Assembly (NCBI RefSeq): GCF_028416575.1
Contig: NZ_JAMQKB010000003.1
Location: forward strand, 124,001 to 188,000
From: Terrihalobacillus insolitus
GTDB taxonomy: Bacteria > Bacillota > Bacilli > Bacillales > Amphibacillaceae
DNA length: 64,000 bases
Reading direction: 5' to 3'
The position numbers and the translations under genes were made by a program. The notes beneath the pieces are model-generated. The model saw only the letters and a list, made by a program, of their open reading frames with translations. It was not told where the DNA came from and made no database searches. Below are positions 17,655-26,651 of this stretch, piece after piece. Every line of letters begins with the position of its first letter. The first letter of the stretch is position 1.

Positions 17655-19022
17655 TTAGCTAACTTTCGGTAATTCAACAATAAATATTGCACCTTTATTT
17701 AATTCACTCTCTACTCGGATTGTCCCACCATGTGCTTCCACAATATGTTTTACAATGGCAAGCCCTAATCCAGTGCCACCTGTGTTTCTGCTTCTCGCCT
17801 TATCCACTCGATAGAAGCGTTCAAAAATCCTTGTTTTAGCATCATCTGGAATACCAATTCCCGTATCTGACACTTTGATATGCACCATTTCATCTGATTC
17901 CTGAACCTTTAACTTAACTTCTCCATTATTCGATGTGTAACTAATCGCATTGTTTAATAAATTAATGAAAACCTGTTTTAAACGATTGACATCTACTTGT
18001 ATTGTTACATTTTCCATTACGTCTAAGAAAAGTTGGATATTTTTCTTTTGCGCTTGATGTTCTATAACTGGCAATACATCTTGTAAAAGTTCTTTTATTT
18101 GGACGGATTCTAGTTGTAATTTCATTTCGTCTTTTTCTAACCTAGAAAGTTCCAGTAAATCATGCACTAACGATTGGAGTCGTTCACTTTCATCCAAAAT
18201 AATGTTTAAAAATTGTCTACGAGTGGCTTCATCTTCCATTGCGCCATCCAACAATGTTTCCGTAAAGCCACGAATAGAAGTGATAGGGGTTTTTAGTTCA
18301 TGTGAAACATTTGCAACAAAGTCTTTTCTCATTTGCTCTAGCATTTTTAACTCTGTAATGTCATGAAAAACGAGAACCACGCCTTTTAATTGGCCTGATT
18401 CATTAAAAATTGGAGCACCTCCAATTTCAAGAAACCTTTTTTCAATATCGACACGTAGTGTAAACGAATCTTTTACTTTTTCCTCATACATAAAAGCTTC
18501 CTGAATCGCATGATGGATCTGATCCTGAGAGAGAACATCATAATAAATGTATCCTACATAATCCTTGGATTCTCCACCAAAAATACGTAAAAACTTTCGA
18601 TTCACGAGATGAACATAGCCTCTTTCATCGATCAGAATTAAGCCACTATCCATGTTACTTATAACTGTTTTTAACTGGCTTTCTTGCATTTTCTCTTGAA
18701 TCGTAACTTCCTGTAGACTTCTTGCAAGTGTGTTTAAAGAGTTCCCAAGTCTTCCGGGCTCGCCAAAATTACTTTCATAGGTTCTTGCTTTAAAATTACC
18801 TTTTGCAAGTTCTTCTGCAACGTTTGTAGCTGAACGAATTGGTTTAAAATACTTTTCGTATATCTGAAACAAAAGAACAAAAAATAAAACGGCTAAACTT
18901 ATAAGAGCAACTATCATAATGACCCAATCGGTTGTGATTTGAGAAAGTACAATGCCTATCCCTAAGACAAAAAAAACGACAATTAATCCGTATGTAATGA
19001 ACGGGCGACTTGTAGAACGCAT
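17655..19022 (-). CDS. phoR: Sensor histidine kinase PhoR, lacking the extracytoplasmic domain
   Basis: The kinase partner of PhoP in the phosphate-starvation response. Order of domains: two transmembrane helices (about 8-28 and 33-53) with only a few residues between them, HAMP (about 54-105), PAS (about 115-220), HisKA with phospho-accepting VSHELKTP (about 240), and HATPase with DTGIGIPDD and GGTGLGLAIVKH. At 455 residues it is more than 100 shorter than Bacillus subtilis PhoR, and the external sensing domain is the missing part. Its ATG overlaps the phoP stop as TGATG. Kinase motifs look intact. Confidence 0.93.
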   Translation of the reverse strand: MRSTSRPFITYGLIVVFFVLGIGIVLSQITTDWVIMIVALISLAVLFFVLLFQIYEKYFKPIRSATNVAEELAKGNFKARTYESNFGEPGRLGNSLNTLARSLQEVTIQEKMQESQLKTVISNMDSGLILIDERGYVHLVNRKFLRIFGGESKDYVGYIYYDVLSQDQIHHAIQEAFMYEEKVKDSFTLRVDIEKRFLEIGGAPIFNESGQLKGVVLVFHDITELKMLEQMRKDFVANVSHELKTPITSIRGFTETLLDGAMEDEATRRQFLNIILDESERLQSLVHDLLELSRLEKDEMKLQLESVQIKELLQDVLPVIEHQAQKKNIQLFLDVMENVTIQVDVNRLKQVFINLLNNAISYTSNNGEVKLKVQESDEMVHIKVSDTGIGIPDDAKTRIFERFYRVDKARSRNTGGTGLGLAIVKHIVEAHGGTIRVESELNKGAIFIVELPKVS

Positions 19023-19714
19023 CAGGTTGGATCCTCCATTTTATATCCGAGTCCCCTTATCGTTTTGATGTACACTGGGCGTTTCGTATCGGGTTCTATC
19101 TTTTCCCTTAAATGACTGACGTGAACATCCACGATCCGTGTGTCCCCTGCAAAATCATAATTCCAAACAGAATTAAGAAGCTGGTCTCTTGATAAAACTC
19201 TGCTTTTGTTTTTAGAAAGATATAGTAATAATTCAAATTCTTTCCGTGTGAAATCCAATGCTTCTCCGTTTAATTCTGCAACATATTGTTCTGGGTAAAT
19301 CAATAAATCTCCAATTTTTATTTTTTTATAGCTTGTTCCGTTTATTGGATGTGACCTGCGAAGGATCGCTTTAATCCGAGCGACAACTTCTTTCGGACTA
19401 AATGGTTTCGTCAAATAATCATCGGCCCCAAGCTCTAAACCTAAAACCTTGTCAAATTCATCGTCTCGTGCCGTGAGCATGAGTATTGGAGTATCTATTT
19501 GCTGTTGTCTTAATTTCTTACATACCTCTGTACCATCCAATTCAGGAAGCATTAAATCAAGAATAATGAAATCGAACTCTAGTGTCGTTGCTTTTTGCAA
19601 AGCATCCAATCCATTGTAAGCAACATCTGTTTCATAACCTGATTGTTCGATATTGTATTTTAATAAAGTTACGATCGATTCTTCATCATCAACAATTAGT
19701 ACCTTTTGTTTCAT
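19022..19714 (-). CDS. phoP: Response regulator PhoP (OmpR family)
   Basis: A 230-residue response regulator. The receiver domain (about 1-120) has the phospho-acceptor Asp in FIILDLMLPE and the conserved Lys in DDYLTKPFSPKE; the winged-helix DNA-binding domain follows (RIVDVHVSHLREKI). The ATG at 19714 has a GGCGGGG-type ribosome binding site. Gene order mdh..phoP-phoR is conserved, but a MITE-like element ends only 23 bp upstream of the start codon, so any promoter must lie inside or beyond it. Confidence 0.95.
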   Translation of the reverse strand: MKQKVLIVDDEESIVTLLKYNIEQSGYETDVAYNGLDALQKATTLEFDFIILDLMLPELDGTEVCKKLRQQQIDTPILMLTARDDEFDKVLGLELGADDYLTKPFSPKEVVARIKAILRRSHPINGTSYKKIKIGDLLIYPEQYVAELNGEALDFTRKEFELLLYLSKNKSRVLSRDQLLNSVWNYDFAGDTRIVDVHVSHLREKIEPDTKRPVYIKTIRGLGYKMEDPT

Positions 19715-19737
19715 TATTCACCCCGCCTTTCCTACTA

Positions 19738-19953
19738 GTGTGTGTTCAAAAAGTCGGCAAATGATAAGCTGCGCATCTCTTCGTTGGCTTGTTTTTCCGT
19801 TACTCACGTATTAAAAGCATATCCTTAGAAAAAGAAGAACACTTTTTCTTCGTGCGAGGTAATGCTTTCGAAGCAACAAGCTTTCGCTCCGTTACTCAAA
19901 ACAGCGCCGCCTCGACCTGCTTGCTTCTAATTTGTTGACTTTTGAACACGCAC
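19738..19953. mobile_element. MITE-like element, copy 2 (216 bp), upstream of phoP
   Basis: Flanked by a perfect 5-bp duplication TACTA (19733-19737 and 19954-19958). Left end GTGTGTGTTCAAAAAGTCGG, right end GACTTTTGAACACGCAC. The left outer end is of the GTG type although the adjoining internal sequence (AAATGATAAGCTGCGC) normally follows the GAGG-type end, so this copy has two like ends. The centre has a hairpin (AGAAAAAG/CTTTTTCT). Confidence 0.88.
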
Positions 19954-20098
19954 TACTATTATCATACAACAGAAATTGGAGTGTGAATGTAAATTTTTCT
20001 TAACATACTCCTTGAAGAACCTGCGCGCGGGAAAATCACCTTGATCGTACTCTGTACTCAAGCTTTTTTTGAGTTTAATGATCCACTATCGAACAGAA

Positions 20099-20575
20099 TT
20101 AATAGAAATTATCCAAAGAGCTTGCTGTCATGGACTCCGGTTTATAAGGTGGGGTCACATGTAAACTTCCACAAATAACTTGATCACCATTGCTGTCAAA
20201 TCCAGTCACAGATAGTACAACCAGGTGATTAGGCATATCAATTGATTGTACTTCAAGATTAAATTTGACCTCTGAATAGTGGTAGACAGGTTTAGGGAAT
20301 GTCATATTATGACTAGTAATGTGACTCCCTGGTCCTGGTAGATGCATAGAAACCATTGTGGATACCATACCAAATAACATAACTGATGGTACGAGTGGTC
20401 GTTTGTATGGTGTTTGTGATGCATAATCATGCTGGATGTATAATGGATTGGCGTCATCGGTTAGACCTAAGTATAATAGTAATTCCTTATCTTCTATGGT
20501 ATGAGCAGCCCAATAGCATTCGCCAATTTCGAGTTCATCAATTTTTTTACCAATCATTCTTTTCTTACCGAGCAT
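20099..20575 (-). CDS. MaoC-like hot-dog dehydratase domain protein
   Basis: A 158-residue protein with a MaoC/hydratase-like hot-dog fold signature (LGLTDDANPLYIQHDYA followed by RPLVPSVMLFGMVS). Such proteins hydrate or dehydrate acyl-thioesters; the exact substrate is unknown. A gene of this type often lies between mdh and phoP in Bacillus relatives. The ATG at 20575 is chosen because AGGAG lies 8 bases upstream; the open frame extends 30 codons more but into the promoter. A TATAAT and a cre-like site lie directly upstream, suggesting CcpA repression. Confidence 0.82.
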   Translation of the reverse strand: MLGKKRMIGKKIDELEIGECYWAAHTIEDKELLLYLGLTDDANPLYIQHDYASQTPYKRPLVPSVMLFGMVSTMVSMHLPGPGSHITSHNMTFPKPVYHYSEVKFNLEVQSIDMPNHLVVLSVTGFDSNGDQVICGSLHVTPPYKPESMTASSLDNFY

Positions 20576-20593
20576 TGTATACACTCCTATCAT

Positions 20594-20618
20594 TTGAAAG
20601 CGTTTACCTAGTATTATA
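20594..20618 (-). promoter_or_regulatory. TATAAT box and CcpA cre-like site of the MaoC-like gene
   Basis: On the minus strand TATAAT (complement 20613-20618) is followed by GTAAACGCTTTCAA (within 20594-20609). The site matches the cre consensus WTGNAANCGNWWNCAW at 15 of 16 positions. Its location over the expected transcription start predicts repression by CcpA. No good -35 box is visible. Confidence 0.62.
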
Positions 20619-20688
20619 ACATATGTAATGGCTGAAGCTGTTTTGAAAGGATCAACGAATAACATACTTAGAAAAACTCTTGTGCTTT

Positions 20689-21432
20689 TTATGGCCTGAA
20701 AATTCGTTCAAGTTCCACTGAAAGTCCTTCAAAAAGAAAAGATAGCGCGGTTTCCGAATGTTTATATGTCTTTATATTGTTGACCTCATTATTCTTAAAG
20801 CCATAAATTGTGACCGCCTTATTGAATGGGTTAACAATCCAGTATTCGTTGACTCCCGTAGTCATATAAAGATCCAACTTCTTAACTAGATCGTTGCTCT
20901 GTGTGCTTCTAGACAACACTTCGGCCACGAGCGATGGTACACCTGTGTAATAATCTCTCTCGTCCAGATGATTATCTAGATTACAAATAACCATCAAATC
21001 GGGTTGAACCACACTTGGGTCATCAAAATTTGGTCTCTTAAGATGTATATCAAAAGGTGCAACAAACGGTGTGCATTTTTCCCCTCTGAACCATTGATGA
21101 AAACTCACCAACATTTCTGTAACTGCATATTGATGCCTTGTTGTCGGCGAAGCCAATAAATAAATTTTCCCATCAATATATTCATAACGGTTCACCTCAT
21201 CATCACGAGTCAGCTCAAGAAACTCCTCATACGACGCTTTTCTTCCTTTGAAATGATACGGTTCCGCGGTTTCTTTCACGATACTTTCCTGCAAAATTGG
21301 CTCAAGTTTCCCTTCCATCGACTGCAATCGTGCAAATTCGATTCCGTTACGGGTAATGATGATCTCCTCTTTTGCTGCGAGCATTAAGTATTTCCCAAAA
21401 TTATTCTGCACCTCTGTAGAACTGACAATCAT
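20689..21432 (-). CDS. Fusion of a Phd/YefM-type antitoxin domain and a Uma2-family (DUF820) nuclease-fold domain
   Basis: Residues 1 to about 45 (STEVQNNFGKYL, IIITRNGIEFARL) match the Phd/YefM antitoxin fold, a DNA-binding autoregulator. Residues about 65-247 match the Uma2 family with a PD-(D/E)xK-like core: RYEYIDGKIY, VVQPDLMVIC, PSLVAEVLS and NEYWIVNPF. The two parts are joined in one reading frame with no sign of a frameshift. The ATG at 21432 follows GAGGTG. A perfect 31-bp palindrome lies 20 bp upstream, the likely operator. Biological role unknown; Uma2 genes are common in spore formers and cyanobacteria but poorly characterised. Confidence 0.82.
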   Translation of the reverse strand: MIVSSTEVQNNFGKYLMLAAKEEIIITRNGIEFARLQSMEGKLEPILQESIVKETAEPYHFKGRKASYEEFLELTRDDEVNRYEYIDGKIYLLASPTTRHQYAVTEMLVSFHQWFRGEKCTPFVAPFDIHLKRPNFDDPSVVQPDLMVICNLDNHLDERDYYTGVPSLVAEVLSRSTQSNDLVKKLDLYMTTGVNEYWIVNPFNKAVTIYGFKNNEVNNIKTYKHSETALSFLFEGLSVELERIFRP

Positions 21433-21451
21433 ACGGCTTCACCTCACATTT

Positions 21452-21482
21452 AGTTATATTAGCTAATTTAGCTAATATAACT
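21452..21482. promoter_or_regulatory. 31-bp perfect palindrome, probable operator
   Basis: AGTTATATTAGCTAA (21452-21466) is the exact complement of 21468-21482 with one base between. It lies 20 bp upstream of the antitoxin/Uma2 fusion gene and includes AT-rich -10-like sequence. Phd/YefM proteins are known to bind palindromes at their own promoters. Confidence 0.78.
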
Positions 21483-21618
21483 CTATAATACCTAAATGCC
21501 GAATGTATTACAACAACGTATAGGTCAATCCATTGCTCATACCAGAAGATATGATGGCAAGCCCGACTACCGCCAATACCATTAATAACGGGTTTGTAGA
21601 ACATTGTGCAGATTTTTA

Positions 21619-21664
21619 CCACACAAAAACAACCCACTTGAGATAAGTTGATTGTTTTGTGTGG
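21619..21664. terminator. Hairpin terminator after the metal ATPase gene
   Basis: ACCACACAAAAACAACCCACTT-like arm pairs with CAATCAACTT-side complement (AAGTTGATTGTTTTGTGTGGT) with a few mismatches. It lies 30 bp after the ATPase stop, on its downstream side, and contains T-rich tracts on both strands. Confidence 0.68.
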
Positions 21665-21694
21665 TGTACTATTTAGTATTGATCGATTCATTGA

Positions 21695-23662
21695 TTAGTT
21701 AGATCTTAATAATCGAAGTCCATTTAATATAACGACTAAAGTACTTCCTTCATGAATAATAACACTGATTGCAATATCCGTTAATCCTAACAAACTACCT
21801 CCAACTAAAAAGGCAACAACCGCCATTGAAAAAATAATATTTTGCCGAATAACACGGCTCATTCTTGAAGAAATTCTATGGGAATTTACCAATTTAGATA
21901 AATCATTCTTCATTAAAACCAAGTCAGATACTTCTACTGCAACATCGGTACCATCTCCCATAGCAATACCGACGTCTGCCTTGACGAGAGCTGGTGCATC
22001 ATTCACACCATCTCCTACCATTGCGGTGACCCCATACTTTTCTTTTTGTTCATTTATAATATTTGATTTATCATCAGGCATTACATTAGCGATAACTTCG
22101 TCAAGTCCTAATTGTTCGGCAACAGCTCTCCCGGTCATTTCTGAGTCACCAGTAATTAAAGTTGTGTGTATACCACGTTTTTTAAAGTAATCAATGGTCG
22201 CTCTCGCGTTTTCTTTCGGAACATCCATTAAAGCTATAAGTCCGATAACTTTTTCATCTTCTGCTACATATACAACAGTCTTTCCTTCTGAAGCCCATTC
22301 GTTATTTAAACGAGTAAACTCATCTGAAACATCATCAAAAGAAGTAGGTTTACCTACACGGTAATTTTTTTGATTATAATCTCCTGTTAGACCTTTCCCA
22401 ATCTGATTGATCACTTCAATGTCTATTTTATTCTTAGCTTCAAATTTTTCTAAAATTGCATTTGCTAATGGGTGATTAGATTTTTTTTCAAGTGCCACTA
22501 CGATATCAATAATATTTTCTTCATTTACAGAATCAGCAAAATAAAAATTTGTTACTTCTGGTTTTCCATTCGTAAGGGTCCCTGTTTTATCGAAGGAAAT
22601 TGCATTAATATCAGCGAATTGCGATAAGTAAGAACTTCCTTTTGAAAGGACTCCTCGTTTTGCAAGATTAGATGTTGTTGACAAAGTCACTGAAACGGTA
22701 CTTGCCGCCAAGGCACAAGGGGAAGCTGCGACTAAAAGAACTAAACCTCTATAAACACTTTGTGCCCACGTCAAATCAAAGAGAAAAGGAGCAAGTAAGA
22801 CTACTAATGGTATCATGATCAAAACTAAATTAACATATTTTGGCTCGAATTTTTGGATAATACTGGCAACTTTTGTTTGATTATTTTGATTTTGATTAAC
22901 TAGTTGTAAAATTTTTGAGAAAACAGTATCTTTACTCTCTTTAGTGACTTCCATAGTAAAAGTTCCAGATCCATTAACCGTACTCCCAAACACATCGTCT
23001 CCTGTAGCCTTCTCTTTGGGTATACTTTCACCATTAATTGAAGATTCATCAATGGAGGTAGTTCCAGATAGAATTATTCCATCAATTGGTACTTGATCTC
23101 CGTTTAATACTTGAAGTTGGTCTCCGACTTTTAATTCACTAACTTCAACAATTTCGATATTTCCATTGGGCATAATTAATCTAGCTGTTGTTGGATTCAT
23201 TTCGAGCAACTTGGTAATTTCCCTTTTACTTCTTCCTTCAGCGTAATCTTCAAGAAAATGCGCACCAGCAAAGATAAGAATTAATAAAGTTCCCTCGCTA
23301 AAATTCCCCATTAGGGAAGCTCCAATTGCTGCTAATCCCATTAATATATGAGAATTCGGCGTGAATTTTCTATTTAATTTAGTGTTTGCAATAGTCTCTC
23401 CAATGCCTTCAAGAACAACTACATGATAACCAGCTGTTATTGAAGCGATTGAAAATAAAACATTTTTCAACAATAAATTCTCATCACCTAAAAATAATGG
23501 AACTAAAAATAAGACTAAGCCAATATAATAAGAAATAACTGGCATTTTTCCATGATCGTGATCATGGCCGTGACCGTGACCATGTCCATGACCGTGGTCG
23601 TGGTCGTGATCGTGACCGTGATCATGATTTTCGTGTGATTGCTGTTCTTTAGTATTTTCCAT
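21695..23662 (-). CDS. P1B-4-type heavy-metal-exporting ATPase with His/Asp-rich N-terminus
   Basis: A 655-residue metal-pumping ATPase. Motifs: SPC in transmembrane helix 6 (LLVAASPCALAAS), phosphorylation site DKTGTLTNG, the hinge VGDGVNDAPALVKAD, and HEGSTLVVILN near the C-terminus. SPC plus HEGx(T) places it in subgroup P1B-4, whose members export Co, Zn or Fe(II) (CoaT, CzcP, PfeT). Residues about 13-38 are almost pure His/Asp/Gly repeats, a likely metal-binding tail. The ATG at 23662 follows GGAAGGTG. An ArsR-family repressor gene lies just upstream on the same strand. Confidence 0.92.
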   Translation of the reverse strand: MENTKEQQSHENHDHGHDHDHDHGHGHGHGHGHDHDHGKMPVISYYIGLVLFLVPLFLGDENLLLKNVLFSIASITAGYHVVVLEGIGETIANTKLNRKFTPNSHILMGLAAIGASLMGNFSEGTLLILIFAGAHFLEDYAEGRSKREITKLLEMNPTTARLIMPNGNIEIVEVSELKVGDQLQVLNGDQVPIDGIILSGTTSIDESSINGESIPKEKATGDDVFGSTVNGSGTFTMEVTKESKDTVFSKILQLVNQNQNNQTKVASIIQKFEPKYVNLVLIMIPLVVLLAPFLFDLTWAQSVYRGLVLLVAASPCALAASTVSVTLSTTSNLAKRGVLSKGSSYLSQFADINAISFDKTGTLTNGKPEVTNFYFADSVNEENIIDIVVALEKKSNHPLANAILEKFEAKNKIDIEVINQIGKGLTGDYNQKNYRVGKPTSFDDVSDEFTRLNNEWASEGKTVVYVAEDEKVIGLIALMDVPKENARATIDYFKKRGIHTTLITGDSEMTGRAVAEQLGLDEVIANVMPDDKSNIINEQKEKYGVTAMVGDGVNDAPALVKADVGIAMGDGTDVAVEVSDLVLMKNDLSKLVNSHRISSRMSRVIRQNIIFSMAVVAFLVGGSLLGLTDIAISVIIHEGSTLVVILNGLRLLRSN

Positions 23663-23771
23663 TTCGAACACCTTCCTTAAAATATGATATTGGATCCAAA
23701 TACACCTTTCATTTTTTACTGCCCGTTAAGATGGGATAAATTATTAATACATATTAGTTTCTCTTGAAGTA

Positions 23772-24101
23772 CTAATGATGACAAGCGTGATCTACAGTTT
23801 GCCTTAGCATATGCATTACATGTTCATCATCATGGGAGTAATATAATGTAGTCCCTTCCCTACGGAATTTTACTAAGTGTAAATTTTTCAAAAAACGTAA
23901 TTGATGTGAAACAGTTGTTTGTTTAAGTTCTAGCGCATCTGCTATTCCATTCACTGATAACTCCTTATGAAACAATAAATTAAGAATTCGTATTCTTGTT
24001 GGATCACCTAATGCTTTGAAAGTTTCAGATATTACAAATAAAGTTTCCTCATCTAAGTCATTCTTATAATATATTTCTTTCTGTTCCTTGTTATCTCCCA
24101 T
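23772..24101 (-). CDS. ArsR/SmtB-family metal-responsive repressor (CzrA-like)
   Basis: A 109-residue winged-helix repressor: [16 protein letters not shown] and the recognition helix [14 protein letters not shown]. The last helix has the metal site D-x-H-x10-H-x2-H (DEH ... VDHACH), the alpha-5 site known from CzrA, which senses Zn and Co. It therefore probably represses the downstream P1B-4 ATPase until metal is in excess. A dyad sequence lies about 95 bp upstream as candidate operator. Start ATG 24101 follows GGGAG. Confidence 0.92.
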   Translation of the reverse strand: MGDNKEQKEIYYKNDLDEETLFVISETFKALGDPTRIRILNLLFHKELSVNGIADALELKQTTVSHQLRFLKNLHLVKFRREGTTLYYSHDDEHVMHMLRQTVDHACHH

Positions 24102-24194
24102 AAATGATTCTCCCTTATAAATGCCATTATATAAAGATGAGCATGAACAAATTATTTGAACATCTTATAACCCCACCTATTCATGTATATATTA

Positions 24195-24213
24195 GCATAT
24201 GATCATATTATGC
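24195..24213. promoter_or_regulatory. Candidate operator of the ArsR-family repressor
   Basis: GCATATGATCATATTATGC has matching GCATA/TATGC ends around an ATGATCAT core, an imperfect dyad in an AT-rich promoter region. Position and AT-rich dyad form fit ArsR-family operators; the match is by eye. Confidence 0.4.
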
Positions 24214-24292
24214 ATATAATAAAAAGAATTGTCAAACATATAAAAAAAGCATATTATTTTCTGTAACAATATAAATCAACAATATCCGTATA

Positions 24293-24330
24293 AAAAACGC
24301 CATTGTCAGTGAAGACAATGGCGTTTTTTG
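24293..24330 (-). terminator. Strong intrinsic terminator after mdh
   Basis: CGCCATTGTC pairs exactly with GACAATGGCG around a 6-base loop, with A- and T-runs on both sides, so it can work in both directions. It lies 30 bp after the mdh stop. Confidence 0.9.
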
Positions 24331-24359
24331 ATTTTTTGCTGATCATACTATTAAATTAA

Positions 24360-25301
24360 CTACTTACTTAACACTTTTAAAACATTTTTTACGGAATCAG
24401 CAGATTTATCTAAAGCAGCTTTTTCATCATCGGATAAATCAAGTTCAATTATTTCCTCAAGACCATTACCACCAACAACAGTTGGAACACCTAGGTAAAT
24501 GTCAGAATAACCGTACTCCCCTTCTAAGTATGCTATTGAAGGTAATACTCGTCGTTGATCTTTCAAAATAGCTTCAGCCATTACAGTCAAGGAAGCTGCT
24601 GGAGCATAATAGGCACTTCCATTGCCTAGAAGATTAACGATTTCACCGCCACCTTTTCTTGTACGCTCCACGATCGCATCTAAACGATCTTTTGAAATTA
24701 AATTTTCAAGCGGAATTCCACCTGCATAAGAATACCGAATAAGTGGCACCATGTCATCACCATGACCACCTAATACAAACCCAGTTACATCCTTAACAGA
24801 TAAGTTTAATTCCTCTGCTACAAATGTACGGAACCTTGCTGTATCAAGTACACCCGATTGGCCAATCACTCTATTTTTAGGGAACCCTGATTCTTTAAAT
24901 ACCGTATAGGTCATAGCGTCAACTGGATTCGTTAACACTAGAATAAAGGTTTCGGGAGAATATTTTACAATTTCTTGTGTAACACTCTTCATAATTTTAG
25001 CATTTGTGCTAACGAGATCATCACGGCTCATACCTGGCTTTCGTGCAATCCCTGCCGTAATAATGACGAGGTCTGATCCTTTTGTATCTTCATAATTAGA
25101 TGTACCAGTGACTTTGGCATCAAATCCTTGTACAGGACTTGCTTCTAGCATGTCGAGCGCTTTTCCTTTTGTAGGATCCTCCATATTAGGAATGTCGACT
25201 AATACAACGTCAGCCAGTTCCTTTTGAGCTACCATAAGTGCTGTCGTTGCACCAGTAAATCCACTACCAATAACAGAAACTTTTCTTCTTTGAATTGCCA
25301 T
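24360..25301 (-). CDS. mdh: Malate dehydrogenase (LDH-like)
   Basis: Oxidises malate to oxaloacetate in the TCA cycle. 313 residues, the usual size. The nucleotide-binding [11 protein letters not shown], substrate Arg region [13 protein letters not shown], and catalytic His in [11 protein letters not shown] are all present. It is the third gene of a citZ-icd-mdh cluster on the minus strand, 22 bp after icd, and is closed by a strong terminator. Arrangement as in Bacillus subtilis. Confidence 0.97.
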   Translation of the reverse strand: MAIQRRKVSVIGSGFTGATTALMVAQKELADVVLVDIPNMEDPTKGKALDMLEASPVQGFDAKVTGTSNYEDTKGSDLVIITAGIARKPGMSRDDLVSTNAKIMKSVTQEIVKYSPETFILVLTNPVDAMTYTVFKESGFPKNRVIGQSGVLDTARFRTFVAEELNLSVKDVTGFVLGGHGDDMVPLIRYSYAGGIPLENLISKDRLDAIVERTRKGGGEIVNLLGNGSAYYAPAASLTVMAEAILKDQRRVLPSIAYLEGEYGYSDIYLGVPTVVGGNGLEEIIELDLSDDEKAALDKSADSVKNVLKVLSK

Positions 25302-25323
25302 CTAGAATCTCTCCTCCTAAAGC

Positions 25324-26595
25324 TTAGTCCATATTTTTGATCAAGGCATCGCCAAATTCGGATGTTTTGACTTCTGTTGCACCATCCATCATTCGCGCGA
25401 AATCGTATGTTACAACCTTCGAAGCAATTGTTTTATCCATTGCCTTTGTAATTAAATCCGCTGCTTCTCTCCACTCTAAATGCTCAAGCATTAATACTGC
25501 TGAAAGAATGACAGATGAAGGATTTACTTTGTCCATACCAGCATACTTTGGTGCCGTTCCATGAGTAGCTTCAAAAATGGCATGACCTGATTCAAAGTTA
25601 ATATTAGCCCCTGGCGCAATACCAATTCCACCGACCTGTGCAGCAAGTGCGTCAGAAATATAATCCCCGTTTAAATTCATTGTTGCGACTACATCGAATT
25701 CTTTTGGACGTGTTAAAATTTGTTGTAAGAAAATATCTGCAATTGCATCTTTTACAATAATCTTGCCAGCTTTTTCTGCGGCATCCTGTGCTTGGTTAGC
25801 AGCATCTTTTCCTTCTTTTTCGACGATTCTGTCATACTCTGCCCACGTGAACACTTTATCACCAAATTCTTGTTCAGCAACTTCATATCCCCATGTCTTA
25901 AATGCACCTTCTGTAAACTTCATGATATTTCCTTTATGCACAAGCGTTACGTTTTTACGTCCTTCGTTAAGTGCATATTCTATTGCCGCACGAACTAGAC
26001 GCTTTGTTCCTTCTTCGGAAACTGGTTTAATTCCAATCCCAGAAGTTTCTGGAAAACGAATTTTATGTACGCCCATTTCATTTTGTAGAAATTCGATTAC
26101 TTTTTTTGCCTCTGGTGATCCTTTTTGCCACTCAATCCCTGCATAAATATCTTCTGTATTTTCACGGAAAATGACCATATCTGTATCTTCTGGATGTTTA
26201 ACAGGTGATGGAACACCATCAAAATAACGAACAGGTCGCAAACAGGTGAATAAATCCAGTTCTTGACGTAATGCTACGTTCAAGGAACGAATCCCTCCAC
26301 CAATTGGGGTAGTCAACGGACCTTTAATTGCAATCTTATAGTCACGGATCACATCTAATGTCTCACTTGGTAACCATTCACCAGTTTGATCATAAGCCTT
26401 TTGCCCAGCAAGAACCTCTTTCCACTCAATTGACTTAACGCCCTTATATGCTTTTTCCACTGCTGCTTCAATAACTTTTCTGGACGCAGCCCAAATGTCT
26501 GGTCCAATTCCATCCCCCTCAATAAAAGGAATGATTGGACGATCTGGTACGTTCATAACCCCATTATCTACTGTGATTTTTTCACTTTGTGTCAT
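25324..26595 (-). CDS. icd: Isocitrate dehydrogenase (NADP)
   Basis: Converts isocitrate to 2-oxoglutarate. 423 residues. The substrate loop [26 protein letters not shown], and the C-terminal [14 protein letters not shown] cofactor region with Lys/Tyr-type NADP determinants are visible. It lies between citZ and mdh in the citrate operon. An ATG start at 26595 (MTQSEKITV) agrees with family length. Confidence 0.97.
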   Translation of the reverse strand: MTQSEKITVDNGVMNVPDRPIIPFIEGDGIGPDIWAASRKVIEAAVEKAYKGVKSIEWKEVLAGQKAYDQTGEWLPSETLDVIRDYKIAIKGPLTTPIGGGIRSLNVALRQELDLFTCLRPVRYFDGVPSPVKHPEDTDMVIFRENTEDIYAGIEWQKGSPEAKKVIEFLQNEMGVHKIRFPETSGIGIKPVSEEGTKRLVRAAIEYALNEGRKNVTLVHKGNIMKFTEGAFKTWGYEVAEQEFGDKVFTWAEYDRIVEKEGKDAANQAQDAAEKAGKIIVKDAIADIFLQQILTRPKEFDVVATMNLNGDYISDALAAQVGGIGIAPGANINFESGHAIFEATHGTAPKYAGMDKVNPSSVILSAVLMLEHLEWREAADLITKAMDKTIASKVVTYDFARMMDGATEVKTSEFGDALIKNMD

Positions 26596-26651
26596 ATTTA
26601 AATGCCCTCCAATTCTTTCTGTTTCCTTACTATTGTAACATATGAAAGTGA

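Noticed and set aside
21401..21691. 96-codon minus-strand frame overlapping the start of the Uma2 fusion gene
   Set aside because: It runs through the palindrome and the terminator hairpin, has no ribosome site and no recognisable domain.
23540..23635. Hexamer-rich repeat array considered as a possible CRISPR-like or satellite array
   Set aside because: It is the coding sequence for the His/Asp/Gly tail of the metal ATPase and has no spacers.
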